Below the pieces are notes generated by a model. It was not told the origin of the DNA. It ran no database searches and was given only the letters and a program-made list of their open reading frames with translations. A DNA stretch of 59,796 nucleotides from Methylophilaceae bacterium (GTDB taxonomy: Bacteria > Pseudomonadota > Gammaproteobacteria > Burkholderiales > Methylophilaceae), in assembly GCA_027488395.1 (NCBI GenBank), contig JAIYBT010000018.1, positions 1 to 59,796 of the forward strand, given 5' to 3'. This document shows, piece after piece, positions 36,182-48,326 of this stretch; the stretch's first letter is position 1, and each line of letters starts with the position of its first letter. The position numbers and the translations under genes were made by a program.

Positions 36182-37702
36182 TTAGCCTAAATCCACAATG
36201 GTCGCCAACGTATCGGACTGGCTGTAGCGATACACTTTATAACCCAGCGCCACTAAGTAATCGCACAAGGTCGAGTAGCGATCAGCCGACAAATGGAAAT
36301 GCTCAAAATTGACCAAAATCGGTTTGTATATTTCGAGGTTACAAAAGCTCAAGGTAATGTCATCCATGCCTTCGGTATCCACCTGCAACACATCAAAATC
36401 GTCCCATGACACATCATCGAGCACGGCTTTCAAATCTTTCGATGCCACATGGAACGCTTCAATTGCATCCTCAATCGCCACCTCCGCCGGCAGTTTGCCC
36501 TGCACGTGCTTCACCACATGCTCATAATTCGAAGACACAAACCCCGCTGGCACCCGATATGCAGGCGAATCTTTTAAATAAGTACGTTGTAATACATCAA
36601 TCAGTGCCTCTTTGAGGCGATACAGCGTTAACTCACCGTGATCGCCAATCGCGCAATTCACGATGTGATGCGCGGGATGGTGCTGATAATTTTGCGCAAT
36701 GATCGGCAGTAAAAAGGTTTGTGGTTCAATCAATACCACTTCGGTTCTGTCTTTATGCTGGGACAAGAGGTTGTAAATCGGATCATTAATCACCCCATCA
36801 CACACCCCCACTTGCACCACTTTGGTCGGTTTTTGCGCAATCAATGATTTCAATAGATTGGTAAACATGGCCGGCTCATTGACGTGGCGCACATTGCTGT
36901 GGGCCCCAGGCTGCTGCGCCGATTGTAATTGCTGCAATTGGCGGGTTAATGCATCTACCTCGTTTTGTAGCTTACCGATGCGCGCAATCGGAATCATGCG
37001 GAAACTATCCAATGCGGTCGATGCTTTGGTTTTTTTACTGTTGCGTTTGGTTGCGATTGGCCATTGATGAAAATCAGAACGCAGGTTATCGATGTTGAGC
37101 GCATTGACTTCTAACGCAACCTCGCGCATCACATAATTGAGCGAAAGTTGATCGCGTCTGGAATATCGCAACACATGATCCCACCAACGACTCATCAAAT
37201 CTTGCACAGGGGGCGTGTGCTTTCTCAGTAAAATCGCAGTCCAAAACGGTTTCTCATCCATCACGTCCATCCGCGATTGCGAGTAATGAATCAATTGCTC
37301 ATAGATGCGATGCGGATCGTCATAGCCCGCATAATCCACCGCACTAAACTCCGCCGCTACACTTTCTCTAAAGCTATGAAACGGCAAACAAAAATCAACG
37401 CCATTTAAAAAAGTATCAAATAACAGGTCTATCGGTTGGGTGATATTTACTGTGTTGTCTATCCACAACGAAGCTTCATAATTGGGAAATAGACTAGGCC
37501 CCATGATTTTTAAGTAACGCGCACTGCGGATCGGATCCGCTAAAAAGCGCGGCGCTACCAGCTGCATCTGCCATACATCACTTTTTAAATCAGGGTTATC
37601 GGTGAGGCAAATCAAATCTGTGTCTGGGCCAAGCACCAGCGCAGTTTCTGAAAATTCCTCATATTGACCCATGAGTGCGGTATATACCAATCGTTTTTTC
37701 AT
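36182..37702 (-). CDS. Fusion of TOD1/MUCI70 (DUF616)-type glycosyltransferase and FkbM-type methyltransferase
   Basis: 506 aa from ATG 37702 (AGAGGAT upstream; other in-frame ATGs to 37774 overlap the preceding gene). Residues 1-~215 look like the DUF616/TOD1-MUCI70 glycosyltransferase-like domain: RLVYTALMGQYEEFSETAL, DLICLTDNP, SARYLKIMGPSLFPNYEASL and WIDNTVNI. Then comes a coiled, Gln-rich linker (~245-275, LQNEVDALTRQLQQLQSAQQ). Residues ~295-506 are an FkbM methyltransferase: VVQVGVCDGVINDP (SAM loop), VVLIEPQTFLLPIIAQNY, NCAIGD, DVLQVDTEGMDD and ILVNFEHFHLS. It follows the giant OGT gene by 38 bases and precedes fliC. It probably adds and O-methylates a sugar on flagellin; the exact substrate is unknown. 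Confidence 0.82.
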   Translation of the reverse strand: MKKRLVYTALMGQYEEFSETALVLGPDTDLICLTDNPDLKSDVWQMQLVAPRFLADPIRSARYLKIMGPSLFPNYEASLWIDNTVNITQPIDLLFDTFLNGVDFCLPFHSFRESVAAEFSAVDYAGYDDPHRIYEQLIHYSQSRMDVMDEKPFWTAILLRKHTPPVQDLMSRWWDHVLRYSRRDQLSLNYVMREVALEVNALNIDNLRSDFHQWPIATKRNSKKTKASTALDSFRMIPIARIGKLQNEVDALTRQLQQLQSAQQPGAHSNVRHVNEPAMFTNLLKSLIAQKPTKVVQVGVCDGVINDPIYNLLSQHKDRTEVVLIEPQTFLLPIIAQNYQHHPAHHIVNCAIGDHGELTLYRLKEALIDVLQRTYLKDSPAYRVPAGFVSSNYEHVVKHVQGKLPAEVAIEDAIEAFHVASKDLKAVLDDVSWDDFDVLQVDTEGMDDITLSFCNLEIYKPILVNFEHFHLSADRYSTLCDYLVALGYKVYRYSQSDTLATIVDLG

Positions 37703-37740
37703 CTTATCCTCTTTCACCATGCTTGATGGGGTGTGGTCCA

Positions 37741-40700
37741 TTATTGGGCTTCTGCATCTGCATAGGCTGACCATACGCGCTGAAATGTGTCTACCAAACA
37801 GTCACATAGCGCGTGATTGACCGTGGTTTGTTTGTCCAACATCTGTGTTCGCAATTGCTGACGCAACAGACTCAGCCTGTCATGCGCCACCGCCAAGCCT
37901 TTGCGCACAAAATCCTCGGCATCTGTTGCCACAAATTCTGTTAAGCCAATGTTAAGCATGTGCGTCATCGCGCCACGGCTTCTTAAGGTGTCGCCCGCGA
38001 TACATAAGGTGGGCACCCCCATCCATAACGCATGTAAGGTGGTGGTGACACCACTGGATGGCACCGTATCCAAACACAGATCGACCATGTGGTATTGCTG
38101 TAAATAGGTCTGCATGTCCGTACGCGCAAGTAACGTGACCCGATCAGCGGTGACGCCTTCTGCTTGTAACCAGGCCAAGATGCCTTGGCTGCTCTCGGCA
38201 GTGCCCATGCCACCTAACACCAAGCGACTGTCTGGCAACTGCCGTAACAATGCCCCCCACAGCGCAATGGTGCTGCGGGTCATTTTGCCTGGCCGGTTAA
38301 AACAGCCAAATGTGATAAAGCCATTGCTTATTGCTGGCAATGCATTGACATCTGGTGCGTCTGGCAACGGTTGAAACGCGGCTTCAACAGGTAGCCGTAA
38401 TACTTGTTCGCTAAATTGATCATCCAGCATGCCTGCAGGGGCTGACTGGGCATCAACCAAGTAATAATCCATGGCGCGCAACCCAGTGCTATGCAAGTAG
38501 CCTAGCCAACTGATTTGGATCGGCGCAGGTTTTCGTGCAAAGGTCAGCAAACGGTTGCCCGCTGTATGGCCAGATAGATCGATCAAAATATCAATGCCAT
38601 CGGCGCGGATCCCATCTGCCAGTGCATCCTCAGACCATTGGTCAACCTTGCGCCAAACAGCAAAAGCGTCTTGCATTTGCGTGGTCACCGCATCTTCGAG
38701 CGACTGGTTCGCATAGGCAAATAACTTAAGTTGTGGCTGTTTGGCTAATAATGGCAACACGGGTAACAAAAAATGTGCCATGGAATGTGCGCGAAAATCC
38801 GCCGATACCAAGCCAATATTGAGCACGGCAGGCTTGCGTTTGGTCGGGCGATGCGTGGGCCATGCCGCCATCAGCGGTTGTTCGTAGCGTTCTGCAAACA
38901 CCTGGTGTAACGCTAATAACGACGCTTGACTGATGCCATCGACATGACTCAAGCAAAACAACACATTACTAAAGCACTCGGCATAGGCAGGCTGTAAATG
39001 TAAGGCCTGCTCAAATTTAATCACTGATTGCTCAAGTTGCCCCATATCTTTAAGTACCAAGCCCCAATTGTTCCATGCCGCAGCATAGTCAGGGGCTAGC
39101 GTTACCGCTTGTTCAAAAGCGCTGGCTGCGCCCGTGAAATCGCCTTGCGTTTTTAACACCATGCCATAGTAGCAATGCTCTCTGGCATCATCGGGATTGA
39201 GCGCAAGCGCACGCTGCGCAGCAGTTCTGGCATCCTGTTTTAACAGCATGAGGTGATCTGTCAGCATTTTCCAACCATCCAACCAATCAGGATACGCTTG
39301 CAGCAGCGGGTGCAAAGTATCCACCAGCTGTTGGTATTCACCGCGGTCAAATAAGGCCAGTAACGCTTGTTGTGTTTCTTCAGCAGGCATAACCTCCACT
39401 GGGTTGGCCAGCGTAGACGCTAGCGTCTGCAATCCCAATTGCGCCGCCAATGTGGCCACCTGTGCGGGATCGGCATAGGGCGCGGCGGCTAATACCGCGT
39501 TTGCAAGGGTGGCTTGATCGCTTTGCGCCAGCGCCGTGACATAGCTACTCAAACATTGCCATGTGGTCGGCGCCAGTAAGTAGGCTTGTTTAAACTGCGC
39601 AAGGGCCGTGGTCAGCGTTTCAGCATCGGCATCGGCTTTCCATGCAATATGGGCTTGGTTATGCATTGACAAGGCATGCCCACTGTCGATGGTTAAAATT
39701 TCTTGGTAGAGCGCTGCCGCTTGGCGTAGGTCACCGCGTTGGTGCGCATCCAGCGCATGCCCAAATACTTCTTCAACCATGTCTCGCAACGGTGCGGTGA
39801 GCGGCGCACTCACCAACGCTTCGGGGTGTTCCCATTTACGTACATAGGTTTCAAATTGTGCATACCAATCCGGGCTGTTGGGCAACGCTGGCGTGGCAAT
39901 CGTGACTGCGACTGGCCATACCCCTAATTTAAGATCGGCTTGGGCCGCTGTTCGACAAAAATCCATGTCGTAACAATGCGTGTCAAACCGTGGATCAAAT
40001 CCGAGGGCATGCGCGTCTAGCACTGCTTTGGTGGTGATCAATACCTGCCCATCCAGCAAGGTGGCATCGCCCTGTGCAGGGCCATAATGCCGCGTGTTAC
40101 CAAAGGGATGTTGGCCGTACTGCAAGATGCCAAGTAATTGATCAGGGGCTTGTTCGTTGCCCGCGAGGTCTAAGTATGCCCAGTGAGGTTGCATGGGTGC
40201 ACTACTACGGCTACCCGCCGCACTTAGTACATCATAGTGTTGCGTACCGTCGTAGGCCGCTTGCCACAGATTGGGTTCGTCCAGCCAAACATCGTCGTGT
40301 GCCAACATGATTAATGCCGCTTCTGGTGTCTGTGCGATGGCTTGGTTCAATGCTGTTGCAATGCCTGTTTGTTCAAAGCGAATATGGGCCTGAATACGGT
40401 CATCTTTTTGCATATGCCGTTGTAACGAACGGCCCAATGCGGAATCTCGCCAAAACGCAGCCTCATCGCGTTGTGTGGCACTGATCACACACAATGGCGC
40501 GGAGGACGCTTGATGTGCGAGCGGTTTAAGCGCAGTAAATTGCTCTTGGGACATGCGGCCTTGTTGTTGTGTCCACAAGGTGGTGAGCAGTTGGCTAAAC
40601 CCTTGGGTAAAGCGTTCCCCGTTAAACAAGGCACTGGTCTGCAACCGTGGCCGCAAGCCTGCACGCAACCGCGCCAATCCGTCTAAGTCGGCCGCAAACG

Positions 40701-43053
40701 CGATGGCTTGTGTTACAAAGGCCGCTTGATCGTTGACCACCCAATCAGGCAGGCCTGCCGCCGTCATCAAGCTGGCTCCTTGTCGGGCGATCAGATGTTC
40801 GCCCGCCAAGGTCAGGGTAGGCACGCCCATCCACAATGCATCACAGGTGGTGGTGCCACCGGTAAACGGAAACGTATCCAAAATGAAATCCACCTCGGCA
40901 TGCGAATGTAAATAAGCTTCGATGCTGGTGGCAGCTAAAAAGGAACATCTAGCCGCATCAATGCCAAAGGCGGCAAAGCGTTCACGGGCGGCCGCCACCA
41001 TTTTGGGGTCCCCAAACGCGGTGGTTTGCCAACGTAATTGTGCGGTGGGCAACTGGCGCAACACTTCGCACCACAACGCCAACACCTCATCGGTGGCTTT
41101 GGTATATTTGTGATAACAACCCAAGGTCACATGGCCTGTTGCCAAGGCTGGCAAGTCAGCCACTGGAATATCATACGCAGGCTTGCTAAAACACAACCGT
41201 GTATCCGGCAAATAAGCGACTTGTTCAGTAAATTGTGATTGCTGCTGTTGTGGCACAGACACGGCATCTGCAATCAAATAATCAATAGCAGGCATACCCG
41301 TGCTGGCCCAATACCCAAGCCAACTGATTTGCAACGGTGCGGGTTTCCACGCAAACATCGGCAATCTGTTCAAGCTGGTGTGGCCACTTAAATCAATCAA
41401 AATGTGTACGCCATCCTCATGGATTTTGCGGGCGGACATTTCGTCGCTCAGGTGCGAAATCACCTGCCACTGACTGACGTAGGTTTTTAATTCATGCGTG
41501 ATTTTATCTTCGAGCACGCTGTTGGAATAGATAAACACGTCAAACTTGGATTGATCGAGCTGTTTCAGCACAGGCTTCAAAAACAACCCTACAGGGTGAT
41601 GCTTTAAATCCCCAGACACAAAGCCAATTTTGATGCGTTGATCTGCAGGGTGGATACGCCAACAATGCGCGGGTTTAGCTTGCGATGCAGTCAAGCTGCC
41701 AAATTGCGCTAACAACTCAAAATAGCGCGCGTTGATGCTTTCACGATGATAGGCGCTTAAAAATAAAATCGACTGTATCGGTTTAATGTTGTCGGGTTTA
41801 ATCTGCAAGGCTTTTTCTAAACATGCCAGTGCTTGCGGAATATTGCCAGACTCCGAATGGGCCATGCCCAAATTCACATACGCCGCAAAATAATCAGGAT
41901 TGATTGCAACGGCACGGTTGAGATAATCAATCGCCTCATTCACCTGCCCCATTTTGAGCAGCGGCAACGCACCATTCGAATACGCCTGTACAAAATCTGG
42001 TTTAGCTGCAATGGCTTTTTCAAAGTAATGCACTGCAGTTTTGGGATCATTGCGTGAAAAACAAATCAAGCCCATATTGTTGAGAATTAACGGACTATCA
42101 GGCGCTTTTTCGAGCGCCATTTGGCAATACTTTTCGGCTTCGTTGGGTAAGTTTTTATCCAACAACATCGCCACCATGTCATTTAATTTTTCAGGCGCGA
42201 ACGCGTTATCATCGCCCACCGCTTTGAGATACGTATCCACAAACGCATGTACATCGCCGCGCTCTAAATGGCTATCTGCCAATACTTGTAACGCCCGCTC
42301 ATGGTCAGGCTGGCTATTTAAAATACTCGTAAAATATTGATTGGCCGCCTCGTAGCGCTTATGACGTTTGTGCAAATAGCCCAAATTAAAATAAGCATCG
42401 ATATAGCCAGATTGCCGCGCCAAAGCCATTTCATAATGGGATTGCGCTTGCTCATCATCGCCTAAATCTTCTAGTGCCTGCGCCAAGTTGTAATGCGAAA
42501 TCGCATCAGCAGGTTGCAGCTGCAACGCCTGCCGATAATACTGCATCGCCTGTTTGGGTTTGCCTTGCTTGTGTAACACCAACCCCAGCTCTGCATGCGC
42601 AAACGCCGACTTAGGATTGTAAGCAATGGCTTTGCTGAGCGTTTTTTGAGCCGCTGTTAAATCTTGCTGTAAGTGATAAACACTGCCCAAATTTTCATAC
42701 GCTTGCACAAACATCGGCGTCAGCTTGATGGTTTTTTGATATGCCGCAATTGCTTGCACATACTGCCCTGCCTTGGCATAAGCGTTACCCAAGTTAAACA
42801 CCACATCCGCGTCTCTCGGCAACCACTTTTGCGCGGTCAGTAACGCTGTCACCCCTTGTTCTGCTTGACCAAACACGGGGTACAACACACCCAATAATTT
42901 CCAAGCAATCCCAGCATTTGGAAAGGCGACCGTGATGGATTTCGCCAGATTAAAACAAGCAACCTGATCACCCTGCTGCCACAATTGCACCAACTGCTGC
43001 AATGCCTGTTGACGGCCTTGAGTACCCTCCGCGTGTCCAGCAAGCATGTTCAT
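37741..43053 (-). CDS. Giant TPR protein with two SPINDLY/OGT-type GT41 domains and one GT2-like domain
   Basis: 1770 aa. In order: TPR solenoid (about 10-440, many units such as VFNLGNAYAKAGQYVQAIAA); first OGT-type domain (about 470-830; GFVSGDLKHHPVGLFLKPVL, DLSGHTSLNRLP, ISWLGYWASTG, CYHKYTK, LDTFPFTGGTTTCDALWMG); GT2_5-like domain (about 850-1080; LIMLAHDDVWLD, GDATLLDGQVLITTKAV, THCYDMDFCRTAAQADLKLG); second TPR set (about 1095-1375); second OGT-type domain (about 1408-1765; GLVSADFRAHSMAHFLLPVL, DLSGHTAGNRLL, CFNRPGKMTRSTIALW, LDTVPSSGVTTTLHALWMG). Both OGT domains keep the active-site His and the Lys that contacts UDP in human OGT, by my alignment. Probably adds sugars to Ser/Thr of flagellin in the cytoplasm. 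GGAA lies 8-11 bases before ATG 43053. Confidence 0.88.
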   Translation of the reverse strand: MNMLAGHAEGTQGRQQALQQLVQLWQQGDQVACFNLAKSITVAFPNAGIAWKLLGVLYPVFGQAEQGVTALLTAQKWLPRDADVVFNLGNAYAKAGQYVQAIAAYQKTIKLTPMFVQAYENLGSVYHLQQDLTAAQKTLSKAIAYNPKSAFAHAELGLVLHKQGKPKQAMQYYRQALQLQPADAISHYNLAQALEDLGDDEQAQSHYEMALARQSGYIDAYFNLGYLHKRHKRYEAANQYFTSILNSQPDHERALQVLADSHLERGDVHAFVDTYLKAVGDDNAFAPEKLNDMVAMLLDKNLPNEAEKYCQMALEKAPDSPLILNNMGLICFSRNDPKTAVHYFEKAIAAKPDFVQAYSNGALPLLKMGQVNEAIDYLNRAVAINPDYFAAYVNLGMAHSESGNIPQALACLEKALQIKPDNIKPIQSILFLSAYHRESINARYFELLAQFGSLTASQAKPAHCWRIHPADQRIKIGFVSGDLKHHPVGLFLKPVLKQLDQSKFDVFIYSNSVLEDKITHELKTYVSQWQVISHLSDEMSARKIHEDGVHILIDLSGHTSLNRLPMFAWKPAPLQISWLGYWASTGMPAIDYLIADAVSVPQQQQSQFTEQVAYLPDTRLCFSKPAYDIPVADLPALATGHVTLGCYHKYTKATDEVLALWCEVLRQLPTAQLRWQTTAFGDPKMVAAARERFAAFGIDAARCSFLAATSIEAYLHSHAEVDFILDTFPFTGGTTTCDALWMGVPTLTLAGEHLIARQGASLMTAAGLPDWVVNDQAAFVTQAIAFAADLDGLARLRAGLRPRLQTSALFNGERFTQGFSQLLTTLWTQQQGRMSQEQFTALKPLAHQASSAPLCVISATQRDEAAFWRDSALGRSLQRHMQKDDRIQAHIRFEQTGIATALNQAIAQTPEAALIMLAHDDVWLDEPNLWQAAYDGTQHYDVLSAAGSRSSAPMQPHWAYLDLAGNEQAPDQLLGILQYGQHPFGNTRHYGPAQGDATLLDGQVLITTKAVLDAHALGFDPRFDTHCYDMDFCRTAAQADLKLGVWPVAVTIATPALPNSPDWYAQFETYVRKWEHPEALVSAPLTAPLRDMVEEVFGHALDAHQRGDLRQAAALYQEILTIDSGHALSMHNQAHIAWKADADAETLTTALAQFKQAYLLAPTTWQCLSSYVTALAQSDQATLANAVLAAAPYADPAQVATLAAQLGLQTLASTLANPVEVMPAEETQQALLALFDRGEYQQLVDTLHPLLQAYPDWLDGWKMLTDHLMLLKQDARTAAQRALALNPDDAREHCYYGMVLKTQGDFTGAASAFEQAVTLAPDYAAAWNNWGLVLKDMGQLEQSVIKFEQALHLQPAYAECFSNVLFCLSHVDGISQASLLALHQVFAERYEQPLMAAWPTHRPTKRKPAVLNIGLVSADFRAHSMAHFLLPVLPLLAKQPQLKLFAYANQSLEDAVTTQMQDAFAVWRKVDQWSEDALADGIRADGIDILIDLSGHTAGNRLLTFARKPAPIQISWLGYLHSTGLRAMDYYLVDAQSAPAGMLDDQFSEQVLRLPVEAAFQPLPDAPDVNALPAISNGFITFGCFNRPGKMTRSTIALWGALLRQLPDSRLVLGGMGTAESSQGILAWLQAEGVTADRVTLLARTDMQTYLQQYHMVDLCLDTVPSSGVTTTLHALWMGVPTLCIAGDTLRSRGAMTHMLNIGLTEFVATDAEDFVRKGLAVAHDRLSLLRQQLRTQMLDKQTTVNHALCDCLVDTFQRVWSAYADAEAQ

Positions 43054-43394
43054 AAAAGAAATTCCAAAAAATTTCTCTTATTATTGAAACAATCAGCATG
43101 ATTTCATTGCGCAAAAAACACCCAAAAAACCACTCAGATTGACTATTGCGTAAGCACAACAACACCATGTAGCAGCCGCAAACCAAGCACAATGCTCAAA
43201 TGTGAGCATCGCAAGCGAGTCAACGATGGTTTTAATGGTTGCAGGTAGCTTAAAGATGTATCGCAATCAACCGTTAAAGCGCGACACTTATTGAATGAGG
43301 ATGCTCAAACCAAGACAACATATATAGCTGGAACATATAGACTAAAAAACAAAAGGACTTACGCGATTAACGTAAGTCCGGATTAAATCTAATT
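43054..43394. other. Intergenic region between the giant glycosyltransferase gene and hsdR
   Basis: 341 bases with no credible gene. It holds the leader of the 1770-aa gene (AT-rich near 43060-43120), an inverted repeat ATGCTCA-AATG-TGAGCAT at 43192-43209, and the hsdR terminator at 43342-43380. No sigma-28 site was found for the glycosyltransferase gene. It marks the change from the flagellar region to the restriction operon. Confidence 0.8.
43342..43380 (-). terminator. Rho-independent terminator of the restriction operon
   Basis: Minus strand: GGACTTACG (43379-43371), 7-base loop, CGTAAGTCC (43363-43355), then a T-rich run TTTTGTTTTTTAG (43354-43342). It lies 15 bases after the hsdR stop. 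Confidence 0.9.
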
Positions 43395-46496
<3,102 letters not shown>

Positions 46497-46599
46497 ATTG
46501 ATTGAGCCCATTAATCTTTTCTGCATTCTTTCTGAAAGATATTTTTAATATAACTTTTGCAGAAAAAATAAGTGTTTGTTTTAATTGTAATTTATAAAT

Positions 46600-46665
46600 T
46601 TTTATTCTGCATTTTTGCTTGTTTTATTCTGCATTTTTGCTTGTTTTATTCTGCATTTTTGCTTG
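46600..46665 (-). repeat. Three perfect 22-bp tandem repeats upstream of hsdR
   Basis: Units at 46600-46621, 46622-46643 and 46644-46665, each containing TTTTATTCTGCATTTTTGCT on the plus strand and ending TG; a partial fourth unit (TTTTATT) leads into the stop of the upstream gene. Read in the direction of transcription each unit contains AAAAATGCAGAATAAAAC, which resembles the sequence around an early hsdR in-frame ATG (ATGCAGAAAAG at 46526). 22 is not a multiple of 3, and the array lies just after the stop codon, so no protein repeat is made. Confidence 0.95.
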
Positions 46666-46667
46666 TT

Positions 46668-48326
46668 TTATTTAGCCAATTCCCATTTCGGGGTTTTGCG
46701 CGCGCCAGTATTGACGATTTTTCCACTGCGGCGCAAATTCGTTAGTAAATTACCAATTTTGTCTTCTTTTTGTGCAGGGCTAAGGGCATCGCTAAGTTTA
46801 CCCATTAATAATTTATTAATTTCTGCGCGATTTGCCTGCCCAAAATTAGCCAAATAGTCTGTTAACAACTTCGCATAAAACTCATCATCCTGTGCGCGTG
46901 TACGAATGTAATCAGCTTTACTCGCAGTAGCATTGGCAACCAGTGCAGATACATAGAAGTTTGGCTTACGTCCCTCAATTAATCCTGCTTTGCGTAATCG
47001 ACCAGCGGCCTCATCTGGGATTGGAAATTTTTTCTGCACACGGTCAAGCGCCAATATATCCACCAATGGCAAGTCTGTTTTTTGAATCAATAAACGACTA
47101 TAGGCTGGGTCAACCACACCACCATACAATGTCATCTTAACTTCACTCGGCTGGCTTAGGTCATAATCAGGTAAGGGAAAATACCGTTGTACTTGGCTAC
47201 GATAAATTAAATGAATGCCATAACCCATGGTGTCGATCATATTCAGCTCTGCCATCGCCTGAGTTAAGAAGGGGTTACGATAACGGCGTGGCGTTTTGTC
47301 ACCTTCAATATACTCATCTGGTTGCCCTTCAAAGAAACTGCCCTCATTTTGAAAAATCAACCGATCTGGCAATTCAGTCACAACCACACGGCCATTACGT
47401 ATGTAATCCTGGTGTGCAATACAATTATGCAAAGCTTCTAGTACGGTTTGCTGGTTATATTTAGAAACCTCAATCGGGATCAATTCATCTTGCGGCAAAA
47501 TACGCAGCTGAATATTACGAATACGCTGATAAAGCCTAGTTGTACTGAGTAAAAAAGGCGGCCCAAAATGTTCATAGGCACGCTCCTGCCCCTCCAGCTT
47601 CCAGGTTAGCTGGGCTGGATGTGGCAAAAGTAAATAGGCCGATTCCGCCTTACCAAGTAACAAAACCGCAGTGCGGGTTAATTGCCCATTTTGAGTGAGA
47701 CGCGCACGGTCTAAAAACGTAGTTAAAGACCAATTCATGACCTCATCAGTAGCAAACCTGTTGGCATATTTTTGTGCAAACGACTCACGCGCTCTACGCA
47801 CGGCCTCATCATCCAAATCATTAAGCGATGCACCTGCAATGACTTGTGCTGACCAGTCTTGTTGTAAAGTCTGCTGGCGAATTTCATCAAGTTTATCCAA
47901 GCCTAACGAAGTGCGACTCTCACCAGCACGGGCATAATAATGCCCCTTCCACGCAATGGGGATGCCGCGGGGAGCGGCAGGGATTTCAAACAAAACCACG
48001 CGACCTTGTTGGTGCTGAAGCACATGAATCTCACGTAAAGTAATGCTTGGTTCAGTCGCCTGCGCAATTTGGTTTTTTAAGCTATGCAATCGCTCATGTT
48101 CTATGCGGTAATCGCTGCCCACCACAGCACGGGTTTGATTGTTCACACCAAACACCAGCCAAGCGCGATCGACACCACGTAAGTTTGCCTCATTACTCAA
48201 GGCAGAAAAATATTCACCAATTAAATCGGTAGAGTAACCATCACCAGCTTGTTTAAACTCCACCACCTCGTTTTCCCAAGTGGCGATTAATTGCTCCAGT
48301 AAATGATTTAACTCTGCTAAGGTCAT
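46668..48326 (-). CDS. AlbA_2/Schlafen-like DNA-binding ATPase (RecG C-terminal-like), embedded in the restriction operon
   Basis: 552 aa. The N-terminal AlbA_2 domain (about 15-140) has ENEVVEFKQAGDGYSTDLIG, ALSNEANLRGVDRAWLVFGV, RGIPIAWKGHYYARAGESRT; the central part (about 255-380) has a GHKL-like ATPase fold, TVLEALHNCIAHQDYIRNGR, VVVTELPDRLIFQNEGSF, NPFLTQAMAELNMIDTMGYG; the C-terminus includes a winged-helix-like region (RVQKKFPIPDEAAGRLRKAG). Proteins of this layout often lie between hsd genes or in other defence loci; the function is not established. Its ATG overlaps the hsdS stop by four bases (ATGA), so it is translated with HsdS. Confidence 0.85.
   Translation of the reverse strand: MTLAELNHLLEQLIATWENEVVEFKQAGDGYSTDLIGEYFSALSNEANLRGVDRAWLVFGVNNQTRAVVGSDYRIEHERLHSLKNQIAQATEPSITLREIHVLQHQQGRVVLFEIPAAPRGIPIAWKGHYYARAGESRTSLGLDKLDEIRQQTLQQDWSAQVIAGASLNDLDDEAVRRARESFAQKYANRFATDEVMNWSLTTFLDRARLTQNGQLTRTAVLLLGKAESAYLLLPHPAQLTWKLEGQERAYEHFGPPFLLSTTRLYQRIRNIQLRILPQDELIPIEVSKYNQQTVLEALHNCIAHQDYIRNGRVVVTELPDRLIFQNEGSFFEGQPDEYIEGDKTPRRYRNPFLTQAMAELNMIDTMGYGIHLIYRSQVQRYFPLPDYDLSQPSEVKMTLYGGVVDPAYSRLLIQKTDLPLVDILALDRVQKKFPIPDEAAGRLRKAGLIEGRKPNFYVSALVANATASKADYIRTRAQDDEFYAKLLTDYLANFGQANRAEINKLLMGKLSDALSPAQKEDKIGNLLTNLRRSGKIVNTGARKTPKWELAK

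Noticed and set aside
48047..48232. Many plus-strand ORFs inside the restriction and glycosyltransferase genes
   Set aside because: They lie fully inside convincing genes on the other strand and show no family pattern or ribosome site.
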